Positions 1-5,196 of a DNA stretch of 7,139 bases are shown here, one piece after another (the stretch's first letter is position 1; the number at the start of each line of letters is the position of its first letter). Both the position numbers and the translations under genes were made by a program. Origin of the DNA: Rubripirellula sp. (GTDB taxonomy: Bacteria; Planctomycetota; Planctomycetia; Pirellulales; Pirellulaceae); the NCBI GenBank assembly GCA_029287555.1, contig JARFQX010000888.1, positions 1 through 7,139 of the forward strand, read 5' to 3'. The notes under the pieces were generated by a model, which saw only the letters and a list, made by a program, of their open reading frames with translations, was not told the origin of the DNA and ran no database searches.

Positions 1-263
1 TCCAATCCACCGATGCCGAGGGGTTGAGAGACCTCGCGATCGGAGGTGACAACCCGTGCGCAGTCACTGAGGTCGCAGTAAGACACCGCGATCGATCGAT
101 CGTCATGCTTGATATTGACCACGTGGCGGCGGATTTGCATCGTCGCATCAATGCAGAATGCATAGGCCTGGCCGTTAACGTCGAATCCGATCACCTCGAG
201 CGCTTCGTCGGCCGTCGTATCGACGACCGTCGTCAGTTCTGGAGGTCTGTAGCCGCTCGGCAA
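1..263 (-). CDS. DUF3179-like protein, N-terminal part (runs off left edge)
   Basis: Reading leftward from 263, an open frame continues to base 1 and is cut by the window edge (about 87 residues visible). Near residues 24-35 it reads VIGFDVNGQAYAF, then HVVN, then IAVSYCDLSDCARV near residues 58-71. This order (VIG-x-x-x-NG-x-A-Y, H-x-V-N, V-x-YC-x-x-x-x-x-A) matches the start of DUF3179 proteins as I remember them; the family has no established biochemical role. The frame is closed upstream by TGA at 266-264, so the first possible start is TTG at 263, five bases after the kinase stop codon. There is no good Shine-Dalgarno sequence, so translation may depend on coupling to the kinase. No signal peptide is visible on this reading. 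The only in-frame ATG (140) lies inside the conserved region. A frameshift that hides the true N-terminus is the main alternative. The family call is from memory of motifs and moderately sure. Confidence 0.6.
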   Translation of the reverse strand, partial: MPSGYRPPELTTVVDTTADEALEVIGFDVNGQAYAFCIDATMQIRRHVVNIKHDDRSIAVSYCDLSDCARVVTSDREVSQPLGIGGL

Positions 264-268
264 TCACG

Positions 269-1621
269 CTATTTCGGCCAACGCAGTGTGAACCTCGCAC
301 CGCCCAGTGGACTCGATCCCACCTCAATCGTGCCGCCTTGCCGTTTGGCGATTCGTTGCACCAGCGCGAGGCCCAATCCGGAGCCGGTTTGTCCCGAGTC
401 GCCGAGTCGCACGAAGGGTTGAAAGATCTTTTCGCGATCCTCTGACGAGATGCCTTCGCCATCGTCCTCCACCTCGATCAAAATTCCGTCCTGATCGTCG
501 CGAGAGCGTACTTGCACAAGGTGCTTGGCGTGGCGAGCAGCGTTGCTGAGCAAATTCTCGACGGCCCGAGCGAGACCTTTGCGATCGGTGAAAATTTCCG
601 CCGGCGGATGCTGGGGCAGAGATCGGAATTCGATTTTCGGGTGCAGCGTAGCGTGGATATCAATCAACTCGGAAAACAATGCCGACAATTCGACGTTCTC
701 GGGTTGCCCTTTCAACTGGTCCGATTCCAGGCGGACGTACGTGAGCAACTCGCCGACCAGGTCGTCCAGTTTCTGAGTCGCGCTGTCGATCGCGTCGAGT
801 CTCGTCTGCCGTTCCTCTTCGCTCTTGGCAGTCTCCACCAAGTCAGCAGCAAATCGAATTCGAGCCAGTGGCGTGCGCAACTCGTGCGAGACGGCTTGGA
901 GGAGTTCGCGTTGAGAACGCAGCAGGGCCTCGGTTCGGTCCGCCATCGAGTTGAACGCGCCAACCAGCGCCAAATCCTGGGGCGCTTGTGATCGATCGAT
1001 ACGAGCCGACAGGTCGCCGCCGGCGATTGCCGCGGCGGTCCGTTCGACCGCGCGCATCTGGAAGACGACGGGCCGGAGCAACACGGCGATGGCAATAGCC
1101 GCCATCAGGAACACCACGCCGTAACCGAGGTTGACTTCCGTTTGGCTCGGGCCCGCAAACTCGGGAAGCGGTCCAAAGAGTAAACCTTCAGCGGTGTGTG
1201 GGGCCGCGTTGTCACCGCCGCGATCTTTTCCGTAATCGGTCAGACCCACGGTGTCCAAATCATCTCTCGGTCGGGACACGCCTGAGTCGGTCGGTGTCAG
1301 CGCCACCGCGATGTGTGTACCGAGCAGGACGACTTCACCTTGCCGCAATCTTTCCCTTGCTTCGGGCCAAAGCCAATCGGCATCGAGGGGAAAGAGGGTG
1401 ACGGGATAGTCGAAACGGTCGGCAACGGTTGCCATCGCCCGGTCGAAGTCCGCTGCGCTCAGCAATTCGTCTCGCGCAAGTCGCGCACCGCCTGAGAGAG
1501 CTTGTTCGACAACGCGAGCGTTCTTCTCGCTGCGATCCCGAAAGACGTACCCCTGGATCAGCCAGGCCGAGATCAGGATGGCAACGACACCAAAATAGAA
1601 TCGCAGGAACAATCGCGTCAT
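269..1621 (-). CDS. Membrane sensor histidine kinase, EnvZ/RstB type
   Basis: This 450-residue kinase probably senses an envelope signal and phosphorylates the adjacent response regulator. In order it has: a transmembrane helix (about 7-26); a periplasmic loop of roughly 140 residues; a second transmembrane helix (about 167-184); a HAMP linker (about 183-237); an H-box AVSHELRTPLARIRFA with phospho-acceptor H246; an N-box with N356 and N360; a G1 box D386-x-G388-x-G390; an F-box (F400, F403); and a G2 box GSGLGLAL (413-420). All catalytic motifs are intact. The H-box wording is typical of the RstB/CpxA/EnvZ class. The frame stays open upstream to 1822, but that part overlaps the regulator gene and has no family resemblance. 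The ATG at 1621 overlaps the regulator's TGA by four bases (ATGA) and starts just before the first membrane helix, so it is preferred. It ends with TAG at 271-269. The periplasmic loop shows no recognised domain, so the stimulus is unknown. Confidence 0.93.
   Translation of the reverse strand: MTRLFLRFYFGVVAILISAWLIQGYVFRDRSEKNARVVEQALSGGARLARDELLSAADFDRAMATVADRFDYPVTLFPLDADWLWPEARERLRQGEVVLLGTHIAVALTPTDSGVSRPRDDLDTVGLTDYGKDRGGDNAAPHTAEGLLFGPLPEFAGPSQTEVNLGYGVVFLMAAIAIAVLLRPVVFQMRAVERTAAAIAGGDLSARIDRSQAPQDLALVGAFNSMADRTEALLRSQRELLQAVSHELRTPLARIRFAADLVETAKSEEERQTRLDAIDSATQKLDDLVGELLTYVRLESDQLKGQPENVELSALFSELIDIHATLHPKIEFRSLPQHPPAEIFTDRKGLARAVENLLSNAARHAKHLVQVRSRDDQDGILIEVEDDGEGISSEDREKIFQPFVRLGDSGQTGSGLGLALVQRIAKRQGGTIEVGSSPLGGARFTLRWPK
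1618..1621 (-). promoter_or_regulatory. ATGA start/stop overlap coupling regulator to kinase
   Basis: The kinase ATG (1621-1619) and the response regulator TGA (1620-1618) share bases. Such overlaps usually mean translational coupling, in which ribosomes ending the first gene restart on the second, keeping regulator and kinase levels linked. It also fixes the kinase start. Confidence 0.85.
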
Positions 1622-2328
1622 GATTCGCTTGCCAACAAATATCCCACGCCGCGAATCGATTTGATCCGCCGCGGTTGGACAGGATCGTCGCCCAGTTTCT
1701 TCCGCAGCCGAGAAACGCGCAGGTCGATCGATCGGTCCAGTCCGTCGTAACGGACTCCGTGCAATTCCTGGTAAAGTTGATCGCGCCCGATCACATTTCC
1801 CGCGTTGCGGGCCAACAACCACAGCAAGTCGAACTCAGCGGTCGTCAATTCGATCGGCGTACGACCGATTTGGACGATGCGACTGGAGGAGTCGATGGTC
1901 AAATCGTCGACTTCGATGCGCGTGGGGACGGCGTCGGATGCAGTCGCCTGCGATTCGCTGCGTCTCAGGTGGACGCGCAAGCGGGCCAGCAAGGCTCGGG
2001 GGCGCACGGGTTTCGCCATGTAATCATCCGCACCCACCTCCAAGGCAACGACCTCGTCGATTTCATCCCCGCGGGCGGTCAACATCAGGATCGGGCCGTC
2101 GAACTGTGAGCGGACTTCGCGGCAGATCGAAATCCCATCGGTGCCGGGCAAACCGATATCCAGAACGACGACGTCGTAGTTCTCCGAGACGATCCTCCGG
2201 GCGGCGCGCGAGCCATTCCCCTCGATAGTGACCTCGAAGCCGTAGGTTGATAAGAACTCGGCAACCATCGAGGCAAGCTCGCGGTCATCCTCAACCAACA
2301 GCAATCGGCAACTATTGGGATCGGGCAT
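1618..2328 (-). CDS. OmpR/PhoB-family response regulator, RstA-like
   Basis: A 236-residue DNA-binding response regulator and the partner of the kinase that follows. The receiver domain (about 7-121) shows the acidic pair E13/D14, phospho-acceptor D57 in VVVLDIGLPGTDG, T84 and K106, all as expected for phosphotransfer. A winged-helix output domain (about 137-233) follows, with the recognition-helix region DRSIDLRVSRLRKKLG and the ending RSIRGVGYLL-type motif (here KSIRGVGYLL). Wording such as 'GISICREVR...GPI', 'ALEVGADDY' and 'YDGLDRSIDLRVSRLRKKL' is close to RstA of enterobacteria, but orthology is not proven, so no symbol is given. The open frame starts at ATG 2364. I chose ATG 2328 because it has GAGG six bases upstream and places the receiver at the usual distance from the N-terminus. 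The gene follows the NIPSNAP gene by 45 bp and probably shares its transcript. Confidence 0.93.
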   Translation of the reverse strand: MPDPNSCRLLLVEDDRELASMVAEFLSTYGFEVTIEGNGSRAARRIVSENYDVVVLDIGLPGTDGISICREVRSQFDGPILMLTARGDEIDEVVALEVGADDYMAKPVRPRALLARLRVHLRRSESQATASDAVPTRIEVDDLTIDSSSRIVQIGRTPIELTTAEFDLLWLLARNAGNVIGRDQLYQELHGVRYDGLDRSIDLRVSRLRKKLGDDPVQPRRIKSIRGVGYLLASES

Positions 2329-2334
2329 TGCTGA

Positions 2335-2338
2335 CCTC
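2335..2338 (-). promoter_or_regulatory. Ribosome binding site of the response regulator
   Basis: GAGG on the minus strand, six bases before ATG 2328. It favours this start over the upstream in-frame ATG at 2364, which has only AGGA three bases before it. Confidence 0.6.
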
Positions 2339-2373
2339 GTCTTGCTGGTCGATTCGGGTCGCATGAGTCCTGC

Positions 2374-3147
2374 TTACTTAATCGCCGAATAGTCGGTTGG
2401 CTTCATGTAGACGACCTCGGGGCGTTCGCGCAGGAACCTGCCATCCTTTTCCGACTCCCTGGCTGCCTTCCGCCAATCCTCGTCCTTGACGAACGCTTGC
2501 CAAGACTGCTTCGCGGCATCGCGACTATCGTGTCGCAAGATGTAGACCAACGTGTCGTTGGATGCGGGCTCGTCGGTTGGATGCCAATAGGCGACCGACT
2601 TCATACCATGGCGATCGAACAGCCGAATCGTGTGATCGCGAAAACGAGCATCCAGATTGGGGAGCTTGCCTTCGTTCGTTCGATAGATTCGCAATTCGTA
2701 AACCGCCTCCTGGTTCTCGTCTACCTCTTCGAGCATCGAGGAATAATCCGTCAGTCGCATGTAGACCGATTCAGGCGGTTTGGAAAGGATCGGGCCATCG
2801 GCTTCGCTTTGGCGATAGGCCTGTTGCCACTGCGGATCCTGCAGGAAAGCCCGCCATGAGGCTTTCGCGGCTTCTGCGTCCTTGTGCTCGATTACATAGA
2901 TCAACGTATTGCTCGCTGACGGGCCGTCGGTGGGAACCCAGTAGCCAATCGACTTCATCCCGTGCTTCTCAAACAACTCAACCGTGTGATCGCGAAAGCG
3001 GGCATTGAGGTCATCGAGTTTGCCTTCGTTGGTCACGTAAGTGCGGAGCTCGTAGAGTTGCGCTTGCGATGGTGCGCCCTGCGAAAGAACCGCGAGTAAC
3101 GACACGATGAACAGGAAACCGCCGCGGTTCGGCAAGTGAAGATGCAT
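2374..3147 (-). CDS. Exported protein with two tandem NIPSNAP domains
   Basis: A 257-residue protein. Residues 1-29 form a signal peptide: a basic/polar start, a hydrophobic core FLFIVSLLAVL, and a likely cleavage site SQA|Q. Two NIPSNAP-type dimeric alpha/beta-barrel domains follow, at about 31-137 and 149-255. Each begins YELR-x-Y-x-TNEGKL, continues with ARFRDHT, LF, HGMKS and YW-x-PTD, and ends with VYM-x-x-TDYS. The copies sit exactly 118 residues apart and are very alike (31 of the first 43 positions identical by hand count), so they arose by duplication within the gene. NIPSNAP proteins have no settled enzymatic role; related ferredoxin-like barrels include monooxygenases and stress proteins. 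The start at ATG 3147 has GGAG eight bases upstream (3159-3156). It stops 45 bp before the response regulator on the same strand and is probably the first gene of that operon. The protein is likely periplasmic, the compartment the kinase senses. No cysteine or membrane anchor is seen in the mature part. Confidence 0.9.
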   Translation of the reverse strand: MHLHLPNRGGFLFIVSLLAVLSQGAPSQAQLYELRTYVTNEGKLDDLNARFRDHTVELFEKHGMKSIGYWVPTDGPSASNTLIYVIEHKDAEAAKASWRAFLQDPQWQQAYRQSEADGPILSKPPESVYMRLTDYSSMLEEVDENQEAVYELRIYRTNEGKLPNLDARFRDHTIRLFDRHGMKSVAYWHPTDEPASNDTLVYILRHDSRDAAKQSWQAFVKDEDWRKAARESEKDGRFLRERPEVVYMKPTDYSAIK

Positions 3148-3216
3148 GAGGTTGTCTCCGGCTGGTCTTTGAAAATTGATTCAAGACGACAGCATAGCGA
3201 ATCCATTCACGCTGGT

Positions 3217-3267
3217 CGTGCTCGTACTCGTGCTCGTGCTCAGTCGCTCGCGACGGTGCTCGTGCTC
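3217..3267. repeat. Hexanucleotide CGTGCT tandem repeat between genes
   Basis: Four contiguous CGTGCT units occupy 3217-3240 (the second is CGTACT). After a 14-base interruption, two further units follow at 3255-3266 (the first is GGTGCT). The opposite strand reads as GAGCAC repeats. The array lies upstream of the NIPSNAP start and downstream of the peptidase stop. An inverted copy CTGAGCACGAG at 3325-3335 is exactly complementary to CTCGTGCTCAG at 3233-3243, so an 11-bp stem with an 81-base loop is possible. No thymine run follows, so it is not a convincing intrinsic terminator. Whether it is a regulatory array or simple replication slippage cannot be told. Confidence 0.75.
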
Positions 3268-3369
3268 GCAATCGAATCCACTGACGCGGTTCTTACGCCC
3301 CAATCGATTACGAGCGCCGCTTCGCTGAGCACGAGGAGATCTACACCGTTCATGATCTCGCACGCTTAT

Positions 3370-4890
3370 TTAAGATTCGCAGCTATAGCGGATCAATTGT
3401 TCGTAAAAACGGACCAGATCCAAGTAGTCGTCGCGGGCCAAACGTTCATCGATTCCGTGAATCCGCTTGAGATCTTCCTTGCCAAGTCGCCACGGTACAA
3501 ACCGATACGTTTCCTTCGCTAAATCTAACTCTTCGTAATGGGACGCATCGGTTCCCGCGACCACAACAAAAGGGGCCACGACCACCGACGGATAGATTTG
3601 GCGGATCGAGCGGTGCAATTGCTCAAACGCGTCGCAGTCGGTGGACGAGAGCCGCTTGGAAGGTGGGCGTTGCATCGCAGTGGCTACGATGTCGATACTC
3701 AGGTCCTTGAGCACGTCTTCAATATGTTTGATCGCGGACTCGATGGAATCGCCCGGAAGGATCCGCAAGTTGAGTGTCATCGTCGCTTGGGTCGGCAGCA
3801 CGTTGTCCTTAACTCCCCCTTCGACAATCGTCGGTGCGATTGTCGTCCGCAATGCCGCATTACCCAGTGGCGTATTGTCCAGTTGACGGATCAGCAGCGG
3901 GTCAAACAACCAGCGATTGGCAATCGCTACCCGCTGCATCCAAGACATCTCCGAACCCAAGTACTCGAGCGTCATCCCCATGCCTCGGTCGATATCAGCT
4001 CGATGAGGCGAGTGGTGCAAGCGATCGAGCGCTTCGCCGAGGATGCCAATGGCGGTTTGCGGCAAAGGGGGTGGCATCGACGAATGACCGGCTTCCTCCA
4101 CCTTGGCAGTCAACTCCAGCGTGACGAATCCTTTTTCACCAATGCCAATGAAGGCAGCCGGCCCGTCCAGTCCAGCGAAGTCGTTGAAGATACCGCCACC
4201 CTCGTCGAGCACATACTCGAGCTGAATGCGTTGGCTCTTCATCCACTCCGCAATCGGTCGATTGCCGCGGGTGCCACCGATTTCTTCGTCGTGACCCAAC
4301 GAAACGTAGATCGTGCGACTCGGTTGAAAGCCCGCCGCGATCAGCCGTTCGATGGCTTCCATCATGCCAACCGCTGCCGCCTTGTTGTCGATCGCGCCGC
4401 GTCCCCAAACATACTGCTCGTCCACTTTGCCACTGAATGGCCCATTGGTCCAATTGTCGATACTTGCCGTTTCGATCGGTACCACGTCGTAATGACCCAT
4501 CAACAGAATCGGCTTCGCCGCACTCTCCTCGAGACCCTGCCACTTGAACAGCAAGCTCTGGTTGCGCTCATCACCGAAGTCGGTGCCCGTCATCCGTGAG
4601 AGGTTCTCGTGAACCAGCGGGAACGATGCTTCCAGAAACTGTTTGAACCGATCGAACGCTTCCGAGTCGATGCGAGCCGGGGTGGGATAAGAGATCGTTT
4701 TGATGGTGAGTGATTCCGCAAAACGATCGAGAATCTGTTGCTCGGGAAGCTCGCTCATCGCAACCGGTTCGACGTCGATCTGTCGGGACGGAAATCGCAG
4801 CGTGTTGTAGACGAGCACGGCAACCAAGACCGTTAGCCCCAACATCGCAACTCGAGTCATCGCTCGAAAAAACCCGCGAGCTCTTCGCAT
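3370..4890 (-). CDS. M20-family metallopeptidase, membrane-anchored (carboxypeptidase S / PM20D1-like)
   Basis: A 506-residue zinc-dependent peptidase or aminoacylase-type hydrolase. Residues 12-30 form a hydrophobic N-terminal segment, either a membrane anchor or an uncleaved signal, which places the enzyme outside the cytoplasmic membrane. The metal and catalytic residues of M20 enzymes are all visible: H133 and D135 in GHYDVVP, bridging D168 in WGRGAIDNK, general base E202 and ligand E203 in GHDEEIGG, D229 in VLDEGGG, and H478 in RIHGIDERL. The dimerisation (lid) domain between about 250 and 375 contains AGHSSMPP (H269). The length and the 'GRGAIDNK' and 'IHGIDE' wording are nearest the carboxypeptidase S/PM20D1 group, which cleaves or condenses N-acyl amino acids or dipeptides; the actual substrate cannot be read from sequence. 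The start at ATG 4890 has AGGCGG-like purines seven bases upstream, while the internal ATG at 4860 has none. It is separated by 222 bp from the next gene on the same strand and probably transcribed alone from its own promoter. Confidence 0.92.
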   Translation of the reverse strand: MRRARGFFRAMTRVAMLGLTVLVAVLVYNTLRFPSRQIDVEPVAMSELPEQQILDRFAESLTIKTISYPTPARIDSEAFDRFKQFLEASFPLVHENLSRMTGTDFGDERNQSLLFKWQGLEESAAKPILLMGHYDVVPIETASIDNWTNGPFSGKVDEQYVWGRGAIDNKAAAVGMMEAIERLIAAGFQPSRTIYVSLGHDEEIGGTRGNRPIAEWMKSQRIQLEYVLDEGGGIFNDFAGLDGPAAFIGIGEKGFVTLELTAKVEEAGHSSMPPPLPQTAIGILGEALDRLHHSPHRADIDRGMGMTLEYLGSEMSWMQRVAIANRWLFDPLLIRQLDNTPLGNAALRTTIAPTIVEGGVKDNVLPTQATMTLNLRILPGDSIESAIKHIEDVLKDLSIDIVATAMQRPPSKRLSSTDCDAFEQLHRSIRQIYPSVVVAPFVVVAGTDASHYEELDLAKETYRFVPWRLGKEDLKRIHGIDERLARDDYLDLVRFYEQLIRYSCES

Positions 4891-5196
4891 GGATCCGCCT
4901 GGAGTCGAAGTCTTATGGAAGTTAACGTCAGGCCATTATAGGGGGTTGCGTTTACTCGGAATTGGGATTGGGGGGAACTTGAAGGCCGGACGGTCAAGCA
5001 GACGACGGGAAGGCCAGAGACACGTTCTAGCGCTGGCTTCCGATGTGAGGTCTTCGTGACAAGCCGGAAAGCCCCGATCTATCGAGGCCGACGAGTCCCA
5101 AATCGAGCAAGGGCGAAGTGTGGTGCCTTCACCGAGAACCATTAAGAACCTACAAAGAGCCTGTACGTCAACCTCAAAGACTCCTCGGATGAAATC
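4891..5196. other. Divergent intergenic region between M20 peptidase and PAS sensor
   Basis: About 306 bp separate the two divergent genes. The left end holds the TATAAT of the peptidase. I found no convincing promoter for the plus-strand PAS gene; GTGACA at 5056-5061 has only a poor -10 partner. All three plus frames are interrupted and show no domain resemblance: frame one stops with TAA at 5143-5145, the others near 5190 and 5207. A weak hairpin is possible between GGCTTCCG (5035-5042) and CGGAAAGCC (5065-5073), with a one-base bulge. A minus-strand open frame over 4936-5463 is mostly antisense to the first PAS domain and is not considered a gene. Confidence 0.55.
4935..4940 (-). promoter_or_regulatory. 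-10 promoter element of the M20 peptidase gene
   Basis: The minus strand reads TATAAT, a perfect match to the sigma-70 -10 consensus, 44 bases before ATG 4890. This would give a leader of roughly 37 bases. The hexamer 17 bases upstream (AATTCC, 4963-4958) is a poor -35 match, so the promoter may be weak or need an activator. This is a sequence match only. Confidence 0.5.

Noticed and set aside
89..102. Palindromic CGATCGATCGATCG
   Set aside because: It lies in DUF3179-like coding sequence, and GATCGATCG runs recur elsewhere in coding DNA of the window (near 991 and 1726), so it looks like compositional bias rather than a site.
24..422. Plus-strand frame of 132 codons at the left edge
   Set aside because: It is antisense to the DUF3179-like frame and the kinase C-terminus; no recognisable motif.
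1622..1822. 67-residue N-terminal extension of the histidine kinase frame
   Set aside because: It lies entirely inside the response regulator gene in another frame, is rich in R/P/S without domain likeness, and the ATGA overlap gives a natural start at 1621.
3011..3271. Minus-strand frame encoding an EHEHEYEH stretch
   Set aside because: The acidic/His run is only the GAGCAC repeat being translated, and the rest overlaps the NIPSNAP gene out of frame.
3311..3335. Possible terminator of the M20 peptidase
   Set aside because: Only a four-base AGCG/CGCT stem and no U-run downstream on the minus strand.
3538..4599. Long plus-strand open frame of 353 codons
   Set aside because: It is fully antisense to the M20 peptidase, which carries every catalytic motif; the R/H/Q-rich translation is a codon-bias shadow.
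5035..5073. Bulged hairpin GGCTTCCG / CGGAAAGCC
   Set aside because: Short arms, a 22-base loop and no thymine tract; too weak to call a terminator or structured RNA.
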